From: Triparma columacea
Taxonomy: Eukaryota; Sar; Bolidophyceae; Parmales; Triparmaceae
Assembly: GCA_030267965.1 (NCBI GenBank)
Contig: BRYA01000187.1
Span: forward strand, 1-54,683
Length of the DNA: 54,683 bases
Direction: 5' to 3'
In this document: piece after piece, positions 1-11,463 of the stretch
Position numbering within the stretch: position 1 is the first letter of the stretch
How the letters are laid out: every line of letters starts with the position of its first letter
The notes under the pieces: model-generated
Told to the model about the DNA's origin: nothing
What the model saw: the letters and a program-made list of their open reading frames with translations, nothing else
The model's database searches: none
Translations under genes and position numbers: made by a program

Positions 1-137
1 CGCCGCGAACTTTCTTTTTTTGGCCAAACATTGTGAAGGGGTTTAGGGCGTTTTGAGAGAACGCCCATAGGATTTTGAGAGTGGGACCTCCCTCAGTGTG
101 AACCGAAAAAGGCAAAACAACCCAATCGTGTCCAATT

Positions 138-605
138 ATGGGAGACGAACCTAAGTCAGGAGACGAGTTTGTGAAACTAGTAAGGTGAGTGTTTTAGTAT
201 CATTACAATGATTGGTCCAGTAGAAGAGCAGAACCGGGCCCAACTCCGCAGCCTCCCGGGCAGGCTCCCCAACCATTTTTTTAGCTAACCCTGTTCTCCC
301 TGTGCCCTTCCCTCCTGTCTTCGATACATTATCACTTTAGTGCTGAGGGCCATGAGTTCTTTGTGACGAGGCAGGTGGCGTGTGTCTCTGGGACCATCAG
401 AGCGATGCTCGAGGGTGGATTTACTGAGGCAAATGAGGGCAAGATTACCTTCCCTGAGATCAAGACGGCCATCTTGGAGAAAACAATCCAATACTGTCAC
501 TATAAATTGAAATACAATGGAGCGTCGGTCCGTATCCCTGAGTTCCCGATAGAGCCTGAGATTGCACTCGAGCTCTTGATGAGTTCCAACTACCTCGACC
601 TCTAG
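138..605 (+). CDS. ELOC: Elongin C (BTB/Skp1-fold ubiquitin ligase adaptor)
   Basis: Two exons, 138-184 and 341-605, are joined by a GTGAGT...TTTAG intron and give 103 residues. The split codon makes Ser, so the join reads KLVS-AEGHEF, which restores the elongin C N-terminus. The family blocks are clear: SGTIRAML near residue 33, IPEFPIEPEIALELLM near the C-terminus, and the final NYLDL. In animals the protein bridges elongin B and SOCS/VHL-box receptors in cullin ubiquitin ligases and joins the elongin A transcription complex. The length is close to the usual 112. The stop lies 73 bases from the stop of the DENN gene on the other strand. The first 137 bases of the window hold no gene I can support. 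Confidence 0.95.
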
Positions 606-678
606 GATGTCGAACCCTGTAAACGATGCCGCCGATAAAGCGAATTGTTTCTTGTATCTAACGCACAACATTTCTTAT

Positions 679-3600
679 TTACCTCCCCCTACCCGCAATC
701 CCGGAAAGTGTTTCGACACCCCTCCTCAAAAGGTCATGAACTGCCGGGCTTGCAACCTCCAAATCAAGGCTCTTTTTGCCGGGTCCCGAGTTACCTTTGA
801 GAATGATGCTCACGAGCATGTGGCCGGTCTGCCTATTTCCCATCCAGTTGTTCTTCTTGATGGCCTGACCAAACACTTCAGTCCCCCCGTCAGTCCTGAC
901 AGAATCGACGTCATCGAAGGATATTTTCCTAGGCTTTCTGTACCTCGTGAAAACCCTGGCGATGCTCCTCCGCTTGGATGCTTGTTTCTTCCTCGCACTC
1001 CCCCTCTCGTCAGAGCTGCTTTCCGCGTCCCACTCACTGTCCCTCCCATCGTCCTCTCCACCTGCGCTGTCGAGCTCTTCTTGCGTGCAGTCCCTCCAGA
1101 GAAGATGCGTACACTCGTCGTTCGTGAACACCACCCTCCATTGAGGTGTTCCCTTCCTTCCGTGCTTTCTCACAATGAAACCTCGTTTCAGCCTTGCCTT
1201 GAAGAGGGAGAGGAACGTCATGTTGTCAGTGACGTTGGCGATAGTTTCCTCTTCCATGCTAGGGGGGGAAGGCGACGATTGTTCGTGTCGATGCGGTGGA
1301 ATTTTCACCACGGTAGGGGTGCTTGGAGGAGGTTGTGCGACACGTTTGGTAGTGTCAACAGTGACCGTGGTTCCTGCGGCGCGAAAGTCGTCCCTCTCCT
1401 CTCCAAACTCCTCGGTGTCGAACTGTTTGTCGACGTCGCTATCATCCCATTCGAAGCTTTCGTGTTTTGAAGCCCTCCTCGCTTCAAACTTTTCATTTCC
1501 AAAGTCTGGCCTTTCGAAGTCCTCGTCGTCGCCCCATTGCTCCTTGGTCGTAAGATCCTCCTCAGCTGCTCCAGAGGCAGCACCTTTCCCAGCTTCGAAG
1601 TTGTCCTGATCGAAGCCTTGCTCCTCAAACTGGTCGAATGACGATTCGAAAGCAGTAGGTTCAAACGCCGCCTCAGAAATACCTGCCGGCTGTGCCTCTT
1701 CAAAAGAAGGTGTGTCAAAAGAAGATTCGCCCCCGAAGTCTGCTTTAAAGGCGACATCGACATTTTCATCAGATTGCTGTGGGAAGATTGCCGTCTCGAA
1801 CGCATCATCGCCTCCCCAGCCACCTGGGCTTATCTCATTTTTGCCCTTCATCTTGGCTCCTTCATCGGAGGGGAACGCCACATCTTGTGGGAACGCATCA
1901 AACGAGGACTCTGCGGCTTTCCCGCTTTCAAACACTGGTGCATCAAGGTTGCCAAACTGGTTGTCAAAATTGCTGTCAAACTGGGTGTCAGCCAACCGTC
2001 TTTTCTGCGTTTCGCTCTCTTGCTTTTTCTCCAGCTCTTCGAACGCTGGGAATTCTTCTTCTGCTGAAAATGTGCTCAGCCTTTCGATGCCTTCTTTAAC
2101 CTTGTCATTTTCGGCTTCCTGGACGGTTTCAAGGCTACTCAGCCCCTCAAGGCTACTTATTCTTTCAGGCATCATGGAGCTTTTCCCCCCTGTCCCTGTT
2201 GAGGCTCCGTCTTCAATACTTTCCTCTCTTATCATACTGAGCCCCCCTTGGGCTGTGGATTCGGTAAGCTCGTCGGTGGAGGACTCCTCGTCTGAGGAGA
2301 GAGAAATCTCGTCGTTGATCCCGCCCTCGTCATCGCCTTCTGTTGCAATAAGGTCTTCTGCTTCTTTGTGCTCCTCCTCCATGGCCAGCTCTTCTTCCGA
2401 CGAGGAGTTCACTTCCACCACAACCTCCGTCTGCTCCTTCTCCTCCTCATCATCCTCATCCTCCTCCTCTTCTTCCTCCACCTCCTCCTCAACCATTTCC
2501 TCCTCCTTCTCCTCCTCCTCAACCACTTCCGTCTCCTTCTCCTCCTTCTTTTCTCTGAAACGTTGCCCCTTCTCCCACATTTCCATGCCCATCCTCTCTG
2601 CCTCTTCTCTCTCCACCTCTTCTTCAACCTCCTCCTCTTCCTCAGCCTCCTCCTTCTCAACCTCAACCTCCCCTTGCGGCACTTCCATCTCCTCCTCAAT
2701 AACGCGCTCTTTGTTGAAGTCAAGTGGCTTCAAATCTTGCCCCTCCTTCTCCACTTCCTCTTCCCTCATTCTGAATTCGTCGTTCTCGCTGGCCCTGAAA
2801 AGCCACTCGACATCTTGTTCCGCCTTGACTTCTTCTACATTTCCTTTGTTATCTTCCCATTGATCGTTAAATTCGAAGGCCTCAGCTTCCACGATAGTTT
2901 GGACCTTCATGTCACTATCGCTCTCCCTGAATAACCAATTGAAATCTGCTTCAGGGGTGCTGACAGCTCTGCCCCGCGTCAGCATGTTTTCGACCTGCTT
3001 CTCCATCATGGCCAACCTCTCCGTGGATTCGGCCTCGCTCTCCTCAAACAGCCAGTCAATGTCCTTTTCTGCCTTCTCGCCGCTCTCTAACCTACTCGTC
3101 AAAACTCTGCCGACCTCTTTCTTGACGTTGGTCTTTTTTCTCTCTGCATACTTCCTTTTGGCTTTTAAGCTCCTTAAAAAGTTTTGTACCTTCAAGACAG
3201 ACTCTTGGAACTTCTTTTCGCTTAAGAATTTGCTGAACCGGCGTTGAACGAACGTCGCGATCATTTTTCCGGCCAGTCTCCGTTTGTTTACATGGATTCT
3301 ATTCGTTAGCATCATGTGCACCGTGTTTGCTGCCATGCTTGGGGGGGTCCGAATCGCCTTTGATTGGATGTGGAGTTGCTTTGACATGGCGCTTCTACCT
3401 TTGGGAATAAGGATATCAGGTGGCCTAGTCATTTGGAAGGGATTCACGGTCGGAGACATGCCTTCTGGTATTGGAGAGTTGAAGGGTCTCTCCTTCGTCG
3501 TCATTCCGACCTCCTTGGTCATCTTGGCCAAATTTGACGGATCTATAACTCCCTCGAGACCTGACGGGTTTTTATTGCTCTTCTTATTCCTCTTGTTCAC

Positions 3601-6600
3601 TTTCTTAACGGGCTTCCGACCATGGGACTGGATCTGTGTTCTAATGAAACTCTCCTGCCACATTCTCACACAAATCATAGTGCAGTACTCTGTGTTCACT
3701 GCGCCCTCGCACATACCGTTGCACCACAGGAAGGGTGCATCGTTGTCGCCTTCGACCTTCTTTTCTTCCTCTCCCTCCCTTTCTTCCTCGGTCTCCTTGG
3801 TCCTATCCTTCTGCTCTTCCGATTTCTTCTCGTTTACGTCAATTTTGAGCTCAGAAATGTACCCACTTAACATGAGCTCTGCTAAATTGACCAAGATCTT
3901 TTTCTTGTCGAGCTCCTTCCTGACTTCAATAGGCTTCTCGCCGGAACCTCTCGTTGACCTTTCGACCCTTGCAAAACCGAGGCCAATACCCATGGCGACA
4001 CTTCTCCTCTTCAGGGCTTTTGCGCTGTAGCGCCTGTCGAAATGTGATGCTTTGGACGATGACTGCGTCATGTTTCCTGCGGCAATTGCGTCCGCTTTCA
4101 TTGAATCGGGCTTAACGCCCATGATGAACTCGGTGGCGCTATTTCTGCTGTGGAAGTTGTCTGAAAATGTCGCCGTTGCTCTCCTTCTCCCAGGCTCCCT
4201 CGTTCCTGAGACAAGAGGCTCGTTGCCGTAATCTGTGATGCTACCCACGCTACTCCTCTCGTCGTAATCTCCGTCGATGAAAGTGTTGTAGCTGCAAAGT
4301 CTCCTCCTTTGCTCCCTCCTCAGCTTGCACTTCATGTCGAAAACGTAAGTGTTGTACATCTGTGTTTCCATCATACGGTCCATGAAGGCAATTCCAGCCT
4401 CCCCACCGAGGCGCTGTTCCCACCACTGTCTTTGGTTGAGCTTGCTGATCGAGGAACGCTTGTTGGCTGAGTCACCTTGGGGGCTCTCTGCCATTTCATC
4501 TTTGACCTTTTTGTCTTCGTTCGCCTGTTGCTCTCGCTCCTCCTCCAATTCGATCGCCGATTTTACGAGCATTTCAATGTGCCCCCGAGTCAGGTCAACA
4601 AAGCGTTTCATCGACAATAACACTGCGGGGGTAACATCCTCGCAAGCCTCGTAGGCCGGACTCAGCTGCCTGGCAACGCTCATGGTACCCTGAGCAGACA
4701 AGGGGCTTGCGAATTTGTCAAAGCTTCCACTTCTTATCTCATTCTGCAGCCTCTCAACGTGGGGGTTCAGGTCGTGGTGGAGGGTGGACATTTTTGGAAG
4801 GAGCAGAGTGTGATACTGCGAGTACTCCTCCTTGTTCATGTCGATCTTGTTTTTCAGGATATCTACCACCAGCTGTCCAGCGGGAGGAATATGGTCAGGG
4901 GGCAAGGACGTGACGCCGAGCACCACAGGGACCGGAGATTCGAGGTAGATATGCAAAGATGTCGGGAGAGTGACGATGATGGGGCAGGCCCACTTGAGCG
5001 GGCGCAGTAGGGATACGCAGGCAGTGACGCAGCAGGATAGCGTGGAGATGTCAGAACAGCAAAAAACCACCTGCATTTCGGTCAGCGCGCAGCCAAGCAG
5101 TATCAACAGATTATCCAAACTCAAGTGCTGCAATAAGGTAGGCAGAGCCCACTCCAAAATCATATCCAAAGAAGAGTCCGCCTCCGATAAATGAGCGGTG
5201 TTGGGATTTCCGTCGGGAGACAAGATGCTCATGGAATCGATGGAACGAACTCTGCGGAACTTAACATTGTTGGCATTATCGCTCAGTGGCTTCGTTGGGT
5301 CCAACTGAAATCGAATAGTTTGCGTAGGTGACACAGGCATGGGGAGGCTTTGGTAGCGCGTGAGGAAGTCGAAGAACGAATTTTCGGCCTCAGCTTGAAA
5401 ACTTGGGGTGGCTGCGAAGTCATCGTTGTTCACCTCGTCAAATGGATTACCTGTCGCGATTTTCGATGCTGTCGGGGTCGGAGGGGGGCTCGTAAAAGGG
5501 TGGTCACCAAGATTTCCCGATTGCGAGGAGAAGAAGGACGAAAATCCCCTAGTCTTTGTTGGGGAGTCCCTTCCAGAGCGTCCAGTTGCGGCAGGGCTAG
5601 GGGCTGTAGGAGGAAAGGATGTGAAGCTTGAACGCGCGTCCCTTGGGACGGCTGGGTTGTCGAACTTGTCAACGTCACAACTTCCCCACGTGGCAGCGCA
5701 GTGACGAAGTATAGAAAAGTGGAGAGGGAGGTACGCGGTCCTCGAAAGAAAGAGGATGGTCCTAGGCACCTCGACTTGGACAGCGGTGGTATCCGAGGAA
5801 CGAGTCCAGGAGGAAGTTGTTTTGACAATAATGGTTTTGGTGAACGTGAACGAGAGGGAAACTCCATAAAGGGTGGACGTCTTAATGCGAGGTGCAAACT
5901 GCGACGAGGGGCGCGAGGAGTTGCGTTAACTTGTCGAGTTGTTGTCGAGTTGTTGTCGAGTTATTGTCTCTCATTTAATCTTTTTATCTCACCTCCTCGT
6001 CGTCGTCAGAGCTTAAACTATCCGTGTCAGAGTTTTCAAAGTCGGTAGCAGTGGTATCAAAGAGGAGGCAACATTCCTTGGCATTTTGAACGCCGCGTAT
6101 TGGTAGCGCGCTCTTCTTGTTCTTGACGACCTTCTTCAGTTCCAAGCCTGCAGGAAAAACAAAGTCCGCAAGGGCCTCGAGTGCCAAAGGTTTGTTGGGA
6201 GGGAAAGATGATAATATCTGAGGGTCAAATATGCCAAAATCGGAGCTTTCGACCGCTTGTTGGATAGTATCATCAGGCAGCCCGATAACTAGTGCGTGCT
6301 CAAAAGATTTGGTTGAGGATGAATTCTGAGCTGGAAGCTTTGAGGTTGCTGAAGGATTCGACACGGATTCAGAGATAGAATCGCTATCTACCCTTTCTCT
6401 CAGAGTCGCTGCAGTGCTGTCGTCTATGATAGCCACAGTGGAAAGGCGTTTGAGCGCACTCGTAGAGGACCTACGCTGAGGTTCAATTTCAATGTCGGCA
6501 TCGCTGCGGTTCGAGTTGGAACGTGCTCGCCCGGCAGCCTTTGGGGGAGAAGAGGTCGCAACAATGTCAGTGGATGAGTCACGAGGGTCCTGCGACGAGC

Positions 6601-8152
6601 GAAGCCAGTGCGACGAGCAAAGGGGTTGCGTTAGTGTTTGATTTTTGTGATAGCTCTTTTGCTTTCATATTCCTTCATCATTCTCTCGCTCACCTTCTTT
6701 GTTGTGGGCTTCGGCGTCCTCACTTCGTAAAGTGACGAGATTTTTCTTTGAACTTTTTCATACTCGGTCTTGGGTTCGTAAGGAATGTTATTATTGGAAG
6801 AGGTTGGGACAGGGGATTTGGTGGGAGTGTGTTTGACTGATGACAAGTCTCCTCCTCCAGGGGGTGGGGGGAGGGGGGAAGGGTTGAAAGGAGGAGAATG
6901 CAGTTCAATTGGATCGTAGCTGACGCTTTCTTTCACTATATTGTGCAGTTGTTTTGCTGTCTTATCAAGGTAGGCGACTCGAGAATGTTTAATTCTATTC
7001 TTATGGTCTTGTCGAAATTTCTCCTTGACTTCATTTTTCCTTCGCAGCTCCTCCTCTTGCGCCTTCTGCACTTTCGTTCTATAGTCGTTGATTCGTTTCT
7101 TCGCCTCTTTGATTTTAAGGATGTCCACGGGGGGGGTCGCTTTCGTGGCGGTTGGTGAAGACAAATCGGGAGGGGAAGAGGGTGGGGGGTTCTGCGGGTT
7201 TCCGCCCTTGGGTCCATTATTCCTCGCTAGTTTGGCGGCTTTTGCTTCTGCAAGCTTCTTCAGGCGTGCTACTGCGAAGGGAGAAAGAACGTTGTGCCCT
7301 CCAGGGCGCCACTGAAGAGGATGCTCTGGACGAACGACTATTGCAGCAAGCAAAGTGAGCCGAACGGAAAGGATTGCGTTTGGTGGATCAGAACACTAAC
7401 TTATTATAATGCGCACTATCTTTCACTTTCCGTCCAATCTCACCTTTCTCACGCAGAGGAATGGAAGTTTTGTGCAAGAATATTTTCGTCGGTGATGGTG
7501 GAGCCGCAGTTTTGCTGGCGGGAGCCTTGGGGGGGGGGGGGGGGGAGTTTGACCTTGCCTTGGAAACTTCGGCCTTCTTTGTCTTTCCTATTCCATTATC
7601 TTTCTCAAACTTTATTCTCTTCTTCAACTTCTTTCTTTTAGGTGACTTTTTCGAGACCACTTTTGGCGTGGGAGGGCCTGCGGCGGTAACTAGGTCAAAT
7701 GTCATCGTCGGGTGGGATTTTTGAGCGGTTGGAGCGGGGGCAAGGTCAGAGTGCTGTCTTAGTGGGGAAGGGTTATCATTTATTGTGGGAAGGGCAGCTT
7801 TGCGGCTGGGAGCAGACGGGGAGTGTATTAAATCTGTTGGGGCCCGGACTCTGGACGGGTGTGACGGGTATTGCGATATATCCGACGCTTCCATTGCTGG
7901 TGAGGTCCACACCCCATCATGCTTGGCATCCTCATGAATAGTGGGACGACCCTCTGCGAACGCTGACCATCGCGACTCGGAGGAATCCTCATCTCCGTCA
8001 AAGATGGAATTGTTGCGCGGATTTTCCAGGTATGCCGTGATTGACCCACGAATTGCAGAGGATAATGAGGCCGGTGGGGGGGGGGGTGATGGATAAGATG
8101 GAACTGGAGAGTTTTCGAAGTTTTCGAATGGGTCTGTTGGGAATGGGTCCAT
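679..8152 (-). CDS. Giant DENN-domain protein with IQ motif and C-terminal PH-like domain
   Basis: Four exons (8152-7444, 7337-6694, 6589-5993, 5898-679) join in phase to 2389 residues. The 5900-5992 intron is strongly supported, because splicing restores a uDENN domain: FEHALVIGLP and FPPNKPLALEAL before it, STLYGVSLSF and PRTILFLSR after it (about 547-720). cDENN follows near 900-1030 (LDNLLILLGCALTE) and dDENN near 1060-1200. Then come an IQ-like basic helix (MIATFVQRRFSKFL), a very long Glu-rich region and a PH-like domain in the last 180 residues. DENN proteins are usually Rab guanine-nucleotide exchange factors in membrane traffic; the PH-like part suggests membrane binding. The first 540 residues are Pro/Ser-rich with one coiled-coil patch around 6980-7120. 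The first two exons could be a separate gene, but both junctions match in phase. Confidence 0.8.
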
Positions 8153-8352
8153 TTCAAAGCCGGGGGGGCGGAAGGAAGGTGGATGGGGAGGAAGTGGAGG
8201 GAGGGAGAGGAGGACAAATATTTGGCAGTTCTGTGAGATGGGAGGGGGGGGCATGAAGAGGAAAAGGAGCTGCGCTAGTCTGGCGCGATTGGGCGACAGG
8301 GTGCATTCATTTAAATATGAAGGCTGTGAATTTGATAAAAAGTTAGGGTTAT

Positions 8353-9667
8353 TCAAAAGCTCATTACGAATGCAATCAAAGCGAAGGTGGATGAAAAAGC
8401 GAGGGCCAGGGCGTAGCTTTTAGTGCTCGCTGAGCCCTTGAATCCTGGGGTGCAGGTGGGCAGGTCGTTGCATTCGCCATCTTCGTCCTTTCCGTCACAC
8501 TGCTGTGATTTGAATGGCTGCCCAGGGAAGAAGTCCCTAAGGTATGTGTCTTCGCCCTCAGAGTAAGCAGGATGAACTCCCCCTCCTGGAAAGTAGTCCT
8601 TAGTGTCAAGGCCGGACTGTGAAGTGTAGGTATACAACTTCTCATCATCCTTCGCGTTCTCTTCCTCGTACCTTTCAAGGTAAGCTGGGTGGTAACCCAG
8701 TTCGATGATTTTATCCTGGTATGCATTTGTTTTTGTCCCCATGGCTGCATTCCTCTCGTCCATGGCACGAGCGAGGCTCTTGGTAGAGAGCTCAGGCTCA
8801 CCAACGGGGTTATTCTTCTCAATCTGAGCGTTGAAGTACTCGGCCTCTCCGCACCTCCACATTTCCTCGGGATAACCGCAGATCTCAAACATGTTTTCAC
8901 AGGCGGATCTGCACATCGGAAGTGACTGATTCGTGTTGATGTCGCAGCGAGGGAAGTTCACCCAGCAGAAGTAGGCCTCATAGGCTGCCTTGCAGCGGCC
9001 AGTGGGCTCGGTAAAGCGCTGAGCGACCTCCAAGTCTTGGCGACGGTACTCGTCATATCCAGGGGAATCCTGCGGGGGAGGGACGTGTGTATGTGGGTAA
9101 GACACCTGCACTTCTAATGCACTTCTAACGCTTTTTAACCTTCACTTCTACGTCTACGTCTAATTCTCCTCTAATTCTCACCTTCTCAAACTGCCTCTCA
9201 ACTGCCTCTCGGCCCCACTTGTTTTTTAAGTAGAAATCGAGAAAGTCCTTGACCCACTTGTCCTTTTTGCGGGGGGTGTGCTCGTGAAATCTCCCGTTGG
9301 GGTAGTTCCTGTCAGCGGGCAAGCTCTGGTCCCTAGGCACACAGGGGACATAGTAATTGTTAGGGTTCTTCATGAAATTGAACATCTTGGGACCACACTT
9401 CGGAAGGCACGTTGGACCACTTCCGTCAACACCGCACTCGGTGTCATCTCCAACCTTCCACATGCTATTGGCCGCTTTAATATAATCTGAAGCCCCAGGC
9501 TCATTCTGCCAGGCATTGGGGTCCTCCTTGTTGTTTGCGTAGTACATCGGGTGGTATCTGTAGTCACAAAATCCACTATCAGTGCCCTGGATCATGCACG
9601 GGGAGACCGGCCGGGACAGCAGGACAATTGCAACCAAGGTAGTTGCGAAAGAGGGAAGGAGGGACAT
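8353..9667 (-). CDS. Secreted, probably GPI-anchored protein with Frizzled-CRD-like cysteine pattern
   Basis: Two exons (9667-9182 and 9069-8353) are joined in phase 0 to give 400 residues. The N-terminus is a signal peptide (SFATTLVAIVLLSRPVSPC). The second exon holds CKAAYEAYFCWVNFPRC followed by PMCRSACENMFEICGY, the spacing of the Frizzled cysteine-rich domain found in Wnt receptors and in scattered protist surface proteins. The last 25 residues are a Ser/Thr spacer and then a hydrophobic tail ending in MSF, with no cytoplasmic part, which fits a GPI-anchor signal. Short YHPMYY, YHPAYL and VHPAYS motifs recur. I infer a cell-surface or cell-wall protein; no enzymatic motif is seen and the ligand is unknown. 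A promoter shared with a neighbour is unlikely, since the next upstream gene runs the same way. Confidence 0.75.
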
Positions 9668-9967
9668 TGGAAATGTTGGGGTTGGGGGTGGGAGAGGGTT
9701 TAGGAGGAGGGTGTGTGGGGGATTCGGTGTGGAGGGGGGGTGGGGTGGTCGGCGGGGGGGGGGTAAAAGTCAGAGTGAGCTATCTTTTTGTTTTTGACTT
9801 GGAGCAGCTTTCCGGCAAATAAATGAGCAGGGTGGAGAGGGGGGGGGGGAGGTCAAATTTAATTTAATGAGAGAGTAGAGTGAGCTTGAATGACAAATTT
9901 AAACGTAAAGATGCCGACGTGTCGTAGTATTTTTTCAATTATCAAACACTTTTATCTGCAAAATCAT

Positions 9968-11381
9968 CTATGGTCGCTTCTTCACTTCTCGCTTCTCGTC
10001 AACCCAGTGCGCAACCTTTGTGAGTTTCCCATCATCATCGTAGCTACGCTCTACTACCAACTGTGATGGTTTGAATTGCGCGGTGAGCGAAGCGAAGAGA
10101 GGGGGAGGCAGGGCGGAGAGAAGCTCTTTTGCTCAATTTTTGTCAACTCTTACCTTCCTCCACTCCCGTTTTCCGCTAACCGCCGTGGGAAGTTCTTCTA
10201 TAAGGGACGTCTCAACGACAAAGGAGGAAGCGGTGTCAGTGGTACGGACAACAACGCCGCCGGGGAGGCGCAACGCAGAGGAGAAAGTGTCCTCGTTTTC
10301 AACAACAGGGCCGACCCTAATCAGCTCGTACGGGGTCGTTCCTGTCGCTGTTGCTGTGGGAATCGGAAAATACCTCATCCACGTTCCGCGCAGGTGACGG
10401 AGGAGGGGGGGGCGAACAGAATCGGCAAAGTGCTTCCTCGAATTGAGAAGCTTGGCCATCAAAGCCGAGTCTAAACCGCCTCCCTTCGTCACGTCCTCAA
10501 CGAGAGACGTCGGGGTGGGGGAAGTCTTCGACTCATGGGTAAGGGAAATAGTCTTTCCCGAGAACTTACGCGATTTGGGAAGCAATGACATTGACAGACG
10601 AAGGCGATCTTTATGTCCGTTCGTATAGAAGCAAGTGTTGGCCGAGACCACCGGTTCGTTGGGAGCCTGGGCTAGGGGCGGAAGCTTGGAGTCAAAAATA
10701 GAGGCACCAGTGAGGGCAGAGTGGGGGGTATTTGAAGGAGGATCATTGAGAGGATGAGTGGATTGGGTGGTGGTGGTGGGGAGATTATCACAAGCGCAGC
10801 CGACCTCAGGGTATATCTGAAGCACAGAGCGGGAAAGGACGGAGTTTTTTATTGACTCGCAACACAGAGTCTCAAATCCTGGTGGGATCTCTGCAGCGAC
10901 GAGCGGAGGTGCGAGTTTAGGACGCAACTATCATGTAATGTGCAACTCGTCGGGAATAGCCCACAAAGCATTGCCCATTGTACCCCCATCTCTACTACTC
11001 ACCTCCCCACTCCACCATTACGGGGGGCAAGAGATGCTCTTCTACTGGCACCAGAGCACCAGTGCCAACATCAAACTTGGCCTCATGACCAGCCCAGTCT
11101 CCCGTACCCCAAATGAAGGGTAATTGTTCTGACGACGTCAAGTCGTAGGTCAATGGCTCACGTTTTGTCTCTGACGACGTCAAGTCGTAGGTCAATGGCT
11201 CACGTTTTGTCTCTACCTCGTCAAATTGAGGACCAGCTCGGGATTTTTTGGTGCCTCTCGAAAAAAATCTTGGAAGGACTTTGACAGCTGTCGCCGGCAT
11301 ACGATGGCAAGATGAATCCAAGATGAATCCACCTGTCCGAGTAATAACGAACAGAGAGACCATTAGAAGACCCAAAATCAT
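9968..11381 (-). CDS. DUF3598/lipocalin-like protein with probable bipartite plastid presequence
   Basis: Three exons, about 11381-11014, 10884-10154 and 10060-9968. Splicing keeps frame at both junctions (WGE-IPPGFE and EWRK-LVVERSYDDDGK). The C-terminal half has GTWMRYFPIP, ALRLPGGVVVR and LVVERSYDDDGK, which resemble the beta-barrel strands of DUF3598 proteins of cyanobacteria and plastids; this match is from memory, not a search. The N-terminus is a signal-like hydrophobic run ending in TRTGG-F and then a Ser/Lys/Arg-rich stretch, as in stramenopile plastid import signals where Phe follows the cleavage site. A 14-residue block is perfectly duplicated (11128-11211). The gene starts 82 bases from the oxidase gene on the other strand, so the two probably share a promoter region. 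Substrate unknown. Confidence 0.65.
11128..11211. repeat. Perfect 2 x 42-bp in-frame tandem duplication
   Basis: Two identical 42-base units lie back to back inside the first exon of the DUF3598-like gene. They encode ETKREPLTYDLTSS twice. The absence of synonymous differences suggests a recent duplication or slippage, or an assembly artefact. Confidence 0.9.
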
Positions 11382-11463
11382 GGGAAAATTTTGGTTGTCA
11401 AACTGCCCCACTCCAGCCAGAAGCAAAAAAACCCAAGGTCCTCTCGTTCTCCTTCTGCGTTAT

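Noticed and set aside
607..1470. Long + strand open frame after elongin C
   Set aside because: It is antisense to the PH-like end of the DENN gene, has no family match, and its amino-acid composition mirrors the other strand.
1712..2863. Ser-rich 383-codon frame
   Set aside because: A poly-Glu coding region read backwards gives poly-Ser; it is a shadow of the DENN gene.
10076..10474. Frames on the + strand over the DUF3598-like gene
   Set aside because: They cross its intron and show no conserved motif; the - strand model has matching phases.
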